From Fulvia fulva (lineage: Eukaryota > Ascomycota > Dothideomycetes > Mycosphaerellales > Mycosphaerellaceae): a DNA stretch of 64,000 bases. This document shows, piece by piece, positions 1-10,806 of this stretch. The stretch is taken from assembly GCF_020509005.1 (NCBI RefSeq), contig NC_063014.1, positions 2,852,001 to 2,916,000 on the forward strand, in the 5' to 3' direction. How positions within the stretch are numbered: position 1 is the stretch's first letter; each line of letters starts with the position of its first letter. The notes below the pieces were generated by a model. The model did not search any database, was not told the DNA's origin, and was given only the letters and a program-made list of their open reading frames with translations. The translations under genes were made by a program, and so were the position numbers.

Positions 1-837
1 GTGAAGCATCACCATGTGGAGGCAAACGGTACGTATCTGCGCGGTCAAGTTGAAGTTGTCTCTAACGATTCACAAATCAGGCCCCGAAGACCTCTCCTCC
101 ACGATACGTTACCAAAGAGACGAGCTTCTACACTTCATGCATTACGAGGGAAGATTCTTGTTCCTGGTATGGTATGATTTGCCACAGTACTTCATCAAGA
201 AGAATCAACCTCTCTTGGCATTGAAGACATTCGCGTCAGAGATCTCCAGTTACATCTTCCTGTACTCCATGGCGAGACTAAGTGGCAAAGCATCGATCTT
301 TGTCTTCTTCATTCCCCTCTTCTTCATGCGCCTAGCACTGATGATCGGAAATTGGGGCCAGCACGCTTTGGTTGATGAGGTAGAACCAGATCATGACCTG
401 AGGTCTAGCATCACACTCATTGATGTGCCAGTATGTGTTGTGGGAACACAGCAGAACTCCAAGCACTAACGTATTCACAGAGCAACCGCTTCTGCTTCAA
501 CGACGGCTACCACACATCGCATCACCTCCACCCGCTTCGGCACTGGCGCGAGCAACCGATCCACTTCATGCAACAAAAGGAGCTATACGCAAATGAAAGG
601 GCTCTTGTCTTCCACGACATTGACTTCTTCATGATGACAATCAGGCTCTTGTGCAAGGACTATGCAACCCTTGCAGATCACCTCGTACCAATGGGCGATC
701 AAGCGAACATGACCAAGGCTGAGATCGCGGCGATGTTGAAATCGAAGACGAGAAGATTCACAGAAGAGGAGATACGGCAGAAGTTCAGGAAGAAGGGATT
801 GTCCTCACAGGCCCAGGTTGTGAAAGATGAGCTTTAG
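1..837 (+). CDS. Fatty acid desaturase, 3' part (5' end outside window)
   Basis: Spliced from 1-28, 81-430 and 481-837, giving the last 244 residues. Both introns (29-80 with GTACGT..CTAAC..CAG, 481-preceding 431-480 with GTATGT..CTAAC..CAG) are canonical and keep frame. The protein opens in the window with a His-rich box (KHHHVE) and later carries GNWGQHA followed by the box HTSHHLHP, the arrangement of membrane fatty acid desaturases whose histidines hold a di-iron centre. Two hydrophobic stretches lie between the boxes. Such enzymes act in the ER membrane and put a double bond into an acyl chain; the exact substrate and position cannot be read here. The start codon and first histidine box lie upstream of base 1. 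Confidence 0.85.
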
Positions 838-1223
838 ACTGTCTGAGCACGTCGAACGCGATACAGGGGGTACCTCTCGAGCCCTCGTGGAGGCACTTGA
901 GGTACGCAATAGACACTTTCCCAGCAACAAAGGGTCGGGACCTGGTATGTGCCTCCAGTGACTGCTATTTGCAATGTCGGTGCGAGCGCAAGATTTGCGA
1001 TCTCACTGAGCACACATGAGTGTGCAGACCATGCCAAACAGCACATAGTGGCAATTCCAAGAGCTACGGATGAACTGAAATCGCGAACATGGTAGCACAC
1101 AGCGACAGCGGCACATGCAGCCAATCTGCCTCGGAGCACGTGATACATAGGTAGAAGCTCAAACGGCGCAAAGTAGCTCGCATAGACAAAACATGTGGAG
1201 CCTAGATCAGACAGCAAACCAAC
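838..1223. other. Intergenic, nothing recognised
   Basis: Holds the 3' flank of the desaturase gene and the presumed promoter of the next gene. A minus-strand open frame crosses it but shows no domain, no low-complexity pattern and no splice logic, so it is not called. Confidence 0.5.
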
Positions 1224-2027
1224 ATGCACAACTCCGACAATATAAAAAAAGAACATCGTCCACATCCAAACCATCATCCAGCTCTAAGAACCCGCTATGG
1301 ACAACTCCCAAATCAACACCCCCACATCCACAACCTCAGCACTCAGCCTCAACACCCCAGCCCTCGAATCCGCCCAACCCGACGACCAACGCCAACAACT
1401 CCAAACCCTCCACCAATCCCTCCAAACCTGCCTCCGCGTCCCCACCACCAACCTCGACCTCCGTCGCCGCTCCGGCATAACCCTCCTCAAAAACCCGCCC
1501 TGCGAACCCAAAGAACCTCCTCCAAACCCATGTCCCCACCCTACCAGAAATGCATCTTCACCTACGGCGTCCAAGGCCTCAAAGCACTCTTACAAGCAAT
1601 CTACCACCACTTCTCCATCACATCTGCCTCCTTCACGCCGCAGAAATTCCCCGAACATCTGAAAATGTCCCCACGCCCCAGACCTGCTACGGAGGATCCA
1701 AAGGAATTGCGGCGGTGGGTGGTGTTGAAGCAGTTGGATTGTTTGGAAGCGAGGGATTTGATTGTTAATGCCGCGGATAGGGCGTTGGAGTTTTGTATGA
1801 GTGATGAAGTTGGTCGTCTTGTCACTTTAGGTGATGGCGAGAATACTGAGAGGCATGCCATACCGCCGATTGAGGGGGTGGATGATGCGTGGAGGAGGGA
1901 GATGCTGCAGTATGTGCAGTATGCAGTTTATGCGCTGGCAGTATGGCTGTCTTGCAAATTTGATGGTGCGGGGGTAAAGTTGAGCGAGAGACTTACTATC
2001 AAGCATTTGCCCCGTGGAAAGCGCTGA
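1224..2027 (+). CDS. Hypothetical protein, gene model uncertain
   Basis: I do not recognise the family. The second half (from about 1545) reads as ordinary protein: an aromatic-rich helix-like part, then an acidic stretch with RRWVVLKQLDCLEARDL and a hydrophobic segment near YVQYAVYALAVWLSCKF. Upstream, this frame is only Pro/His-rich low complexity. A competing frame from ATG 1297 begins MDNSQINTPTSTTSAL, rich in Ser, Thr and Gln, and looks more like a natural N-terminus, but it loses sense after about 1500. So either a splice event or a small indel between about 1480 and 1550 joins the two frames; no canonical intron was found. Start could be 1224 or 1297. Confidence 0.45.
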   Translation: MHNSDNIKKEHRPHPNHHPALRTRYGQLPNQHPHIHNLSTQPQHPSPRIRPTRRPTPTTPNPPPIPPNLPPRPHHQPRPPSPLRHNPPQKPALRTQRTSSKPMSPPYQKCIFTYGVQGLKALLQAIYHHFSITSASFTPQKFPEHLKMSPRPRPATEDPKELRRWVVLKQLDCLEARDLIVNAADRALEFCMSDEVGRLVTLGDGENTERHAIPPIEGVDDAWRREMLQYVQYAVYALAVWLSCKFDGAGVKLSERLTIKHLPRGKR

Positions 2028-2286
2028 GGTGTCGTGATTGTTCGTATGGCAACGGAAGAACCCTGCAGCATGTGAAATGCCAAGACCGATGTGACCCAAT
2101 GCTGTCGAAGACGAATCGGAAGGCGAAGTGATGCACATACATTTGACAACGACGCTGACCACATGCTACATAATTCTCATGCTATCCATATCCCATGCTC
2201 ATCATTTACGCTCCCATGCAAGAAAAGTCAAACAAACACCTTCGCCATGCAATTTAAAAACTCCCCATCAAACATTACACCCGCTT

Positions 2287-5266
2287 TTACTTCCACGCAC
2301 TCAACCCAGCCCACGGATCACCAGATCCGTTTGCCGCACCCTGCCTCGCATTCTGCGCATACCCGCCCGGTCCTGACGGGTACTGGCCAGATTGCATAGC
2401 TCTGTAGTCTTGGTTCGGAGGAGGCCCAGGAGGTGGAGGAGGTGGCTGCCAGCCAGCAGGCATACTCTGGCCACCGTATTGTTGCTGCGGCTGTTGACCA
2501 TAGTATGTTGTGGATGGTTGCTGGTAGTTGTTGTATTGCTGATTCGGCGGCGGCGAGAAGTATTGCTGGTGCGCGGGCGGGGACATTGCGCCGTACTGGT
2601 TCGGGTTGTAGTTGCTGGTTGGCGCCTGATGCTGTTGTTGCTGAGGCTGCTGTTGTTGGTAGGATGGGTAAGGTGCCGGTGATTGCATGCCGTTCGCTTG
2701 GTATCGTGGTGTGACGGGTGGACTGGCGGCCGGGTTGTACGCTGATTGTGAGCCGTAACTGTGTTGTGGCTGATGCAGAGGCGGAGGTCGCTGGCCTGAG
2801 TTGCGTTGATCGCCGTAGCTTGGCACAGGTGAGTGACTCTGGTGACTTGACGGGCTCATACTCATTCGCTCCATGAGCTCCTTCATCTTGTTTTGCTCTC
2901 GGTCTGCACCACTGCCCTTCGAGGCTTCTATTGAGCTAAGCAGTTGACCACCTTCGGATCGTCTGTTCTCGACGAAAGATTGGACGTTCTTCTGCAAGCT
3001 TTCTACAGTCTCCTTCATCTCGCTGTAGAACTGCTCGGCTCTCGACAAACCAGCTTGCAGGTCTTTGTAGGCCTGGTAGACCTTCTTGTATTTGCTCAAG
3101 ACTGAGTTGCGCTGTCTTGAGAAAGCCTCGTACTTGTTCTGCTCGCCTCGCACTCTCTTGTCTTGCAGTAGCTCGCTGTACGTTCGTGTTAGTTCCTTCA
3201 TAAGAGATGACTGCTTATGCACAGCCTGCAGAATCCGATTCTGGTGCGGACGGAACTTCTCAAGCTCAGACTTGAACAACTGGCTTTCCTGATTCGTGAT
3301 GGCCTTCTTGTTCAGGATGAGTACGTTGCTGATGTCGTCGTTGTGGATCTGCGCAATCATATCAGCTGTGTTCAACATTATCGTCCACCAGGATACTCAC
3401 CTTCTCTTTGAGATCCTTGAGCACTTGCGCTCGCTCGCGCTTGACAAGCTGCAACTTCGATATCAGGCCCTCAACACGCTCTATCTGCTCCGCGACACTT
3501 TGGCGCGAATCGTCCGCAAAGTCATCGTCAAGAAGATTACCCTCCTCACCCGCACCAGGGCTGGTCACACCGCGCTTGCCTGCACCAGCCTTGGTCATAG
3601 CACGCTGGTAAAGCACATCGGCTTCATCGGTCTCGCCTGCAGATCGCATCTCATCGAGATCAGACTCGTGCTGCCGGAAAGTGCTGTACAGCTGCGCGTC
3701 GCTCGTCGAAGCCTCCTCGACTGCTGCTCGATAGCTTCGCGCATCTGTACGTAGTGTCTGCGTCAATCGGCTCGAAGGCTGTTGTGTCCAATCGCTACCA
3801 TATTTGCTTCTCATCTTCTCGCACACCGACTCCTCCATATCGAGCTGCTTCATACTGCTGTCTAGTGTTGACATGATGTTTTGCTTGTCGTCTCGCAGTC
3901 GATCGAATACTGGCCCGAAAGGACTATGTCCCGCTAGATCAGCACACCAGTCTCTGAACTCCTCGTCGACACTCATGGAATCCTGATCCGCGGCGCCTTT
4001 CAAGATATTGAGGCTTCCTGGTAGTTTGAGGTAGTCTAACGATGTCGCCAGCTCATCGTCCGCTGTGTCCACCCGCTCTGCCTCAGCTCGCACCATCTTC
4101 GCCTTCTCCTCATCGTACAGGCTCGCGCTTTCCGTCACAGACATTGGCACGATGCGCTGAAAGATGTCGGGTCCAATGATCCTCTGAATGTCCTGACCTT
4201 GATAAAGTTCGGACACGGGGATGGCTTTCGCCGCTGGGAGCTTTGGTATGCTGGGCAAGTTCGTTTCTGAAGGTACAGGCTGGTGGTAGATCATGTCGTT
4301 GTCTCTGTTGTACTCGGCAAGCAGTTCTGTTATTGATGCACTCTGTTTCTTCGTCATGTCCACCAATATCTGACCGGTCTCCGAATTCAGATTGCTATTA
4401 GCTGGCATGCTGCTCGGGAAAGCATTGGCTAGGCGAGTGGACTCTTTGGTTGCTGTCATGGCCGCGTTCAGTCGAGCTATTGCTTGACCGTAGCTGTTCG
4501 CCTCGTAGTCTGCCACAGCCTGGTAGTATTGCGCCACGCTTGCGATGTGATGTTGCTTGATCTGGACCATGAGTAGCCACACTCGCTCGAAGATGGCTCT
4601 CGAGACATTGTCCTGCACGCCTTCCACAGCTTGCGCGTATAGATATGCTGCTTGTGCTGCCAACTTTGCAATCAGTCCCGGCTTCTTCTTGTCCACGACC
4701 TGCTTCTCAATGAACACCTCTTGTCCTTGCGCAAGCATGATATGGATCAACGTCTTAACCGTCTCCCGACTCAGATCCGTCGAAGGCGCATGCAGGAAGT
4801 TCTCATTGATATATGTGAACATGCCCGCGGATGCCTGGAAAGAGTGGTACGCTGTCTTCAACCCTGTATCCTCATGCCTATTCTGGTTCGCAGCATGGCA
4901 GCTCAGCACCGCCGAGATGTTGAAGATGATGCTCGCCTTCTCGTACGCCAGCGAGTACTGGCTCGTGGGCTTGTGCGTGAAGGCATCGAACCACGTAAAG
5001 CTGATCTTGATGTGGTTCTCGTCCACCGGGAAGCGCAGGTCTAGCAGTTCCAGCTGTCCATAGTACCTGTACAGCAAATCCCTCCCAGCAGCACTGTCCT
5101 TCCCAGCTCCTCGCATGTCCTGCCGTAACCGGTTGAGCTGCCCGCACTCATCGTTGTATCGCTCGGGGTCGTCGCCGTACTGTGATCGGATGTAGGACTT
5201 GATGGGCTGGATCCAGTCGATCTCGTTGGTCTGCTTCAGCGGGCTCGATATCATGGGTACCTGCAT
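2287..5266 (-). CDS. BRO1: BRO1-domain ESCRT-associated protein (Bro1)
   Basis: Two exons, 5266-3401 and 3348-2287, with a 52-nt intron (GTGAGT donor at 3400, CAG at 3349), phase 0; 975 residues. The start MQVPMISSPLKQTNEIDW was chosen because the conserved BRO1 domain begins at once; about 46 further in-frame residues upstream look non-conserved. Residues about 5-390 form the BRO1 domain (RLRQDMRGAGKDSAAGRDLL, YYGQLELLDLRFPV), about 410-770 the coiled V-shaped domain, and the rest is Pro/Gln/Tyr-rich and ends PWAGLSAWK. The family binds Snf7 on endosomes and brings the ubiquitin hydrolase Doa4 during multivesicular body sorting. The N-terminus fits Bro1 rather than its pH-signalling paralogue palA/Rim20. 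No breaks seen. Confidence 0.93.
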
Positions 5267-6167
5267 GGCGGCGGCTGAGAGCTGTCTTGACAGCCCGGGA
5301 CGGATGGGGAGCATCAAGAGGCTGCGATCGGTGCCAGATGACTTCCTACAGTCCTCGTGACACCTGCCGCCTGATCGTGACAATCGCGTCTTACGCAATG
5401 GCAAGGTTCCACGTGTGTGGGTTTAGTGAGGAATCCTTGTCTTTCCTATGGCAAGGCCATCACCATCACAGGCGTCAGGCAAATGACAAGCTGGCGGAGG
5501 TGTGACGTGGGCGGTGGCGGTCTCTAAGCGCTTTGAACAGTACATGTAACTGATCACTCAGTTTCGTCGGTGTTTTCCAGGAAATGTCGTGTGCTGCGAG
5601 TGTTGTACCGTGGAGTGGAGGCAGACGGAAATGCGGGTGTCGAGCAGGTCCCAGCGCAGTGTGCCCAAGTGTGACGTTCGGCGTGGGGTGGATCTCGAGA
5701 TGTTGGGCCACTGCAGCGACCTTCTTCAACACGACATCCACTGCCAAGAGGACGGTCACTCTCATCTATATACCACATCACTTTGTCGACGCGCTCGAGG
5801 CTGAGTCGTGGGTGCGAGCGCACGAGAATGTGACCGCTTTGACGACCACTCACGCAACAGCGACCAGGTGTTGGCCTCACCCGCTACGCGCCCAAACCAA
5901 CACCTCAAAAGATCGCCACGAGAGCTTGACGCGGCGGCGCTTAGACACCCGCGAGCAAGCGCGGTATGATATGTGTACAAGTCTAGTCGAGTCGAGATTT
6001 TGCTACCTCAAGAACAACGACACCGATGTCTACTATACAGCTGTACAACCGCCGCTGGCCTCGTGCTCGTAAGCAATCGCCTGCTACATTGCTCACTCAC
6101 AACGCCGTCAAATGCAGTTCCGCCAAACACCATTCTGTACATTGCAACTCCATCTCAGCCATCACAT
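5267..6167. other. Intergenic, promoter side of BRO1
   Basis: About 0.9 kb between the BRO1 start and the MDJ1 stop, both minus-strand. Several open frames of 70-160 codons cross on both strands; none shows a recognisable domain. No tRNA or repeat seen. Confidence 0.5.
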
Positions 6168-7835
6168 CTATCCTGACCCTGACCCGGAAGCCTTCTTGGG
6201 AGGCTCCTCGTCCTGCTCATTCTTCTTCGCGTTCCCGTCCTGGTCCAACTCATCGTGCTGTCCGGTGATATTGTGCCACATGTGCTTCAGGAAGCCCTCG
6301 TTCTTGTGATCTTCCGCCGACTGACCAGGCTTCGGCGTAGTCTTGTCTGTGCTCGCCTTCGGCGCATGTTTCAGGTTGTTCAAGTTCATGATCCTCTTCG
6401 CATTCTTGTCACCCATCTCGTCCGCCAGCATCTCCACAATTGTCCGCTGATTCACGGACAGATACTTGGGCATCTGGACTTTGTACTCCACTCGGAGATC
6501 TCCGTTGTTTCCGCGTCGTGAAGACAGCTTCTTCATGCCCATGCCGGACATTGTGATCTTGTCGCCGGTGCCTGTACCCGTTGCGACCTTGACCTTGACT
6601 TCGCCATCGAGGGTTGGCACTGTGATCTCGCCTCCGAGGATGGCAGTCGTAAGAGGTATGCTCGCCGTGTACAGAATGTCGGAGCCGTTGCGGGAGAATT
6701 TGGAGTCGGGTGCCACGCGAATGAAAACGTATAGATCGCCCTTCTGGGTGCTTGCGCTGGGGTTTGTTGCTTGGCCGGTCGGTGGGTGGTCGCCTTCGCC
6801 CGTCACCCGTAATCGCATGCCGTCTTCTACGCCGCCTGGAATGTCCACTGTGACTGTTCGTCGCTCTCTTACAGCTCCATTACCCTTGCATGTCCCACAT
6901 TCGCTCCCTCGGGGCACCTGCTGGCCAGTACCGCCACATGTCCCGCAAGTGCTCGCCATCTGGAAGCCACCCTGCATGAAGTGTACTCTTGTTCCTGTAC
7001 CATCACAGCTCTTACATGCGCTCCTTGAGCTCCCCTTCTTCAGACCACTTCCTGTACATGTTTTGCACTGTACCAATGGTGTAATGACGATGTCCTTCTG
7101 CACACCCTTCGCAGCGTCCATGAATGAGATGTTCGTCTGTACCTCAATATTGTCGCCAACCATAACCTCTTCTCTGAATGGCCCGCCCCCTCTTCCTCTC
7201 CTCGCGCCACCTCCACCAAAGGCTGAGAACAGATCTTCAAAGTTGAACTCTGCGCCGAATCCTCCTTGCGCACCACCACCACCACCACCGAAGCCACCGA
7301 AGCCACCGAAGCCACCGAATGGCGAGCCACCTCCAAATGGATTTCCTGCTCCTGGACCTGCGCCGCCAGGGTTGAAGCCTGCATTGCCATTTTGATCGAA
7401 TGCTGCAGAGCCGTATTGATCATACATCTTCTTCTTCTCTGGGTCGCTCAGAATCTCGTATGCTGTCTGTGCCTCGCCAAACTTCTCCTTCGCTGTGGGA
7501 TCCTTGTTGGTATCCGGATGATACTTCTTCGCCATGCCATAGTAGGCTTTCTTGATCTCCCCCGATGATGCGCCTTTCGATATGCCTAGTGCGGCATACG
7601 GATCTTTCGTCGCTAATGATGTGGGTGAGGCGTGGAACGCTCGACGTTGTAATCGATCATGGTTCGTGCGATGTGATGGTGTTGGTTGAGGTCGTCGTCG
7701 CTCGCATGTTGAAAAGCTGCGCTGATGGACGCATTGTGATCGCTCTTGCTGAAGTGGCGTCCTGACAGGCCGGGTGGCAGCAAGCAATTGTCGGGCGGCT
7801 GTCCTGGGTAGGACTGAAGGGGCTGCTATACTCAT
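6168..7835 (-). CDS. MDJ1: Mitochondrial DnaJ (Hsp40) co-chaperone
   Basis: Single exon, 555 residues. ATG 7835 is used; the frame extends further up, but the Arg/Ser-rich N-terminus from here ([17 protein letters not shown], later RSFST) is a typical mitochondrial presequence. The J domain spans about 77-142 with the HPD triad at 106-108 (KKYHPDTNK), followed by a Gly/Phe-rich linker (about 155-215), then four CxxCxGxG-type zinc motifs from about 257 to 320 ([32 protein letters not shown]) and the C-terminal substrate-binding domain. It stimulates matrix Hsp70 ATPase and helps import and folding. The C-terminus is highly charged (Lys/Asp/Glu-rich). Intact. Confidence 0.93.
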   Translation of the reverse strand: MSIAAPSVLPRTAARQLLAATRPVRTPLQQERSQCVHQRSFSTCERRRPQPTPSHRTNHDRLQRRAFHASPTSLATKDPYAALGISKGASSGEIKKAYYGMAKKYHPDTNKDPTAKEKFGEAQTAYEILSDPEKKKMYDQYGSAAFDQNGNAGFNPGGAGPGAGNPFGGGSPFGGFGGFGGFGGGGGGAQGGFGAEFNFEDLFSAFGGGGARRGRGGGPFREEVMVGDNIEVQTNISFMDAAKGVQKDIVITPLVQCKTCTGSGLKKGSSRSACKSCDGTGTRVHFMQGGFQMASTCGTCGGTGQQVPRGSECGTCKGNGAVRERRTVTVDIPGGVEDGMRLRVTGEGDHPPTGQATNPSASTQKGDLYVFIRVAPDSKFSRNGSDILYTASIPLTTAILGGEITVPTLDGEVKVKVATGTGTGDKITMSGMGMKKLSSRRGNNGDLRVEYKVQMPKYLSVNQRTIVEMLADEMGDKNAKRIMNLNNLKHAPKASTDKTTPKPGQSAEDHKNEGFLKHMWHNITGQHDELDQDGNAKKNEQDEEPPKKASGSGSG

Positions 7836-8153
7836 CTTGACAATTCTATGGGCGAGATGTGAAATGCAGAGTACGCGATGGACGACATGGAGGTATCCAG
7901 AGAACAAGAAATGTTGCCGAGGATCTTCCGCTGGCGAATCTTCTAGCATTCAACTTCTTCTCGTCTACGACAGTATCACCACACCAACATCGGTGAGTAC
8001 ATCGACCAACTCCCGCGACTGGGTACGATCGCATTTAAATCAGCATGGCCAACGATAGCATTGACCTGCAGCTTCGCTACACAGCAAGTACTCCACTGGC
8101 CTAGACTGCGCGCGTGAGACGAAACATCCACAGGTGTCATATCTTCTAATGCT
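7836..8153. other. Intergenic, promoter side of MDJ1
   Basis: Short gap between the MDJ1 start and the GH32 stop. No gene or repeat seen. Confidence 0.5.
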
Positions 8154-10052
8154 CTATTTTATCCCTATACCATCCCATACAGTTACCGATATCAACTCGC
8201 TATGTTGTCCAGACATATTTGCCGCGCCAACAACATCATCAACAAATAATTTCACGCCAAACGTCTCCTCCGCCGCATGAAGCCTCGTACTGATCGCAGT
8301 CCTGCCATTCACAAACACCTCCAAGACTGAAGTGTCGCGCCATGCACGAATGTGAAGTCTCTCCGCGGTCTCTTTGCGCGTTACTGAATGTCTCGTGGTG
8401 AAGAGCGTATGCGGTGCCACTTCTGGAGCACTGTTGATCAGCTCCGATGAGTTCAAAATTGGGAACGGAGGTCGGTTGATGATGAAGATCTCAGAAGGTT
8501 GATCGAAGAAGAGCGTCGTTGAGCGAGAAAAGTCACCCGAGTGATCGAAGCTCAAGCCGATGTTCTGGGCGTTTGGTGCCACTGCGAAGGTTGCATCGAG
8601 TTCCCAACACTTGGTCCGAGTGGCGTCGGAGGTGAAGACAGTATCCGAACCGCTGCGTAGTGCTGCTCTCTTCAAATCCGTGCGCCGAACGGTGGGCGCT
8701 TGTCTCAAGCTCTGTGTTAGTGGTTCGTACGGCTGGCTGGCGAGCGTGCGTATCGTGTACGAGCCATGCCCATCCTCCTCTCTCTCGATCGAGGTGATAG
8801 AAGACAAGTCCGAACCAGACGCTGCTACAACGTGGTGCATCGTCATCAAACGCAGCTCCCGTGGCATTGACAGTAGACCACTCCAGCCCTGAGCGTGTCT
8901 AAGATCATCACAAAGATCTTCCTCAGTGATCCAACTCCACACAACCTGCTGTTGTGTTCTCGGATCGAAGAATGAATTGGCAGCGTACAGACAGCCGTGA
9001 TCGAGATGACCACCGAAGTCATACTTCATTTCTACTGGACCCATGTACGAGGCTGTGCCTGTCGGTCGTTGAAGCGATCCTGACAGCCAGAGCTGACCTC
9101 TTGCAGGTCGTGAAGGGCCGAATGATCCTGAGTTCGAAGGTCTTCGTTCCGGTATACAACCTTCGGTGCCGCACACCAAGAAATCGCGTGTGAGGCTAGG
9201 ATCTTCCTCGTCGTGGAGAGTCATGAAGTTGCTCACTTCCCAGTTCCTACCGCAATCTCCAGACCATCGTGATGATTTGTAGTTCAGCCCGAAGTTTCCA
9301 AGTGGACCAAGATACTGCCACTTGGTAAGGTCGGCGATGTCGATGGCATAGAGGAAGGTTGTTGGTGTGATATCTCGAATACCACCAGAGATGATGCCGA
9401 ACAGTGTCCGCTCATCATCCCTCCCGAGAAATTCTGCCATGCTCGTCCAGCGAGCCACAAAAGGATCACGCCAGCCTGTCACATCGAGAACCTCGGGCTC
9501 GTTCGGCAGGATTGGGTTGGCATCAATCTTGGTCCAAGTTGTGCCGCCATCGGAGGACTCAGCAAGACTGAGGCTCTCGGAACCTTTCACATGCGGAAGC
9601 GTATGATGTATAGGTAGGTTCGATACTAAAGTGTAGGCAATAGTGAGATGATCCCGCGGACCATTGATCATGCAGCCAGTAAATACGCCTTTGTTATCGT
9701 AAGTCTGATCAGGCGAGAACAGAGGCGTCTCCTGGATCTCCCAATGGATCATGCCTGTCGATGAGGCTGTTCCCCATGCGATATCGCCCCAGTCCGGACC
9801 ATTGGGGTTCCATTGGAAAGAGATTTGGTATAGACCTGTCTTGGGGTCATAGCCAGGGGCACAAGGGTCGTTCATCCAACACGAGGACGGTTGCAGATGG
9901 TATGAAGGCCTCCATCGTGACTTCGTATCTGTGTTTCGTTGTTTATTACCCAGTTGTTCTGCATGACTGTCGTCCGAAGGCGTTGTTGGAGGTGTTCCTG
10001 CTTCTGAAAGAGTAGATGTAGGCGTAAGTTGCGAGGAACAAGAACCACTCAT
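8154..10052 (-). CDS. GH32 beta-fructosidase (invertase-like), no signal peptide
   Basis: Single exon, 632 residues from ATG 10052. The five-bladed propeller signature of GH32 is present: WMNDP at about 59-63 with the nucleophile Asp62, FQWNPNGPDWGDIAWG, the RDP triad at about 195-197 (GWRDPF), and an NWEVSNF block where the acid/base glutamate is expected. The C-terminal beta-sandwich holds IRAWRDTSVLEVFVNGR. Members split sucrose, inulin or levan at terminal fructose. The N-terminus is Ser/Thr/Pro-rich and not hydrophobic, so an intracellular enzyme that works on imported sucrose is inferred; that would tie it to the adjacent sugar transporter, transcribed the other way 0.75 kb upstream. 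Intact. Confidence 0.88.
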   Translation of the reverse strand: MSGSCSSQLTPTSTLSEAGTPPTTPSDDSHAEQLGNKQRNTDTKSRWRPSYHLQPSSCWMNDPCAPGYDPKTGLYQISFQWNPNGPDWGDIAWGTASSTGMIHWEIQETPLFSPDQTYDNKGVFTGCMINGPRDHLTIAYTLVSNLPIHHTLPHVKGSESLSLAESSDGGTTWTKIDANPILPNEPEVLDVTGWRDPFVARWTSMAEFLGRDDERTLFGIISGGIRDITPTTFLYAIDIADLTKWQYLGPLGNFGLNYKSSRWSGDCGRNWEVSNFMTLHDEEDPSLTRDFLVCGTEGCIPERRPSNSGSFGPSRPARGQLWLSGSLQRPTGTASYMGPVEMKYDFGGHLDHGCLYAANSFFDPRTQQQVVWSWITEEDLCDDLRHAQGWSGLLSMPRELRLMTMHHVVAASGSDLSSITSIEREEDGHGSYTIRTLASQPYEPLTQSLRQAPTVRRTDLKRAALRSGSDTVFTSDATRTKCWELDATFAVAPNAQNIGLSFDHSGDFSRSTTLFFDQPSEIFIINRPPFPILNSSELINSAPEVAPHTLFTTRHSVTRKETAERLHIRAWRDTSVLEVFVNGRTAISTRLHAAEETFGVKLFVDDVVGAANMSGQHSELISVTVWDGIGIK

Positions 10053-10806
10053 ATTGAAACTCTTGGTGAGATATGACTGAGTAGACGTAAGAAAGACGAG
10101 AGATGAAGAAGTTATGGACCACCACAGTAACAGAAAGTGGACAGCTAAATCGTCGTTTGGCTCTCTGTCCCGAGGACACGATCAGCGGCATAGCAACTGA
10201 CCGACGAGGCACCGTGAAAGTGCATATCCGAACATCACAGCTGCCGAAAAGACACGGCGGTATCGCAGTGAGATCCAGAAACATATGACTGCCGATGCTT
10301 GGAGGAACCTGGAGTATTTCGTGGAGAGCGGAGGAAGTAGGATTGTGCTGTGGGGAACTCAGTCGCTGCATGCTATGGAGCATGCTGCTCGGTGCCATCT
10401 GGTAGCCGAGCTAGCCTCAGTCGGCAATTCGAGGGTCTGCCACTCGAGACGACGTAGCCCTGTGCGCCACATATCGTAAAGCAAGCTGCCGAGCATCGTC
10501 AGTCTGACCACTCAAGTCGTGCTTCCGAGAGGTTGCAAGAGCTACTGGCAAAACTCTCTCCTTTGGGGATACTCTTTATGTTTTCCAACGCCACAAACGA
10601 GGGGATCTCGTGGCCTCCATGAGTTCGTGCGCTTGTCGTCTACTTTCATCGAAAGATGGAGTCGAAGTCGATCATACATAAACGCGGCGCGTCGCCATGG
10701 CTTCACTGTCATCATCAGCTCGATCAGTCTTCACAAGATCCAGATCTACAACAGTATCTCACTTGATTCAGTCACAGTCGCCTCACTACGCTGAACCTCA
10801 GCAACC
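10053..10806. promoter_or_regulatory. Shared upstream region of GH32 and the sugar transporter
   Basis: Divergent intergenic region. It contains CCG at 10244-10246 and CGG at 10255-10257, an inverted pair spaced by 8 nt, and a further CGG beside it. Zn2Cys6 proteins bind paired CGG triplets, so this could be a site for the regulator encoded at 12.9-15.1 kb; this is a guess from motif shape only. Confidence 0.25.

Noticed and set aside
834..1277. 147-codon minus-strand open frame
   Set aside because: No domain or composition typical of a gene, lies between two better-supported genes and overlaps a promoter; likely chance.
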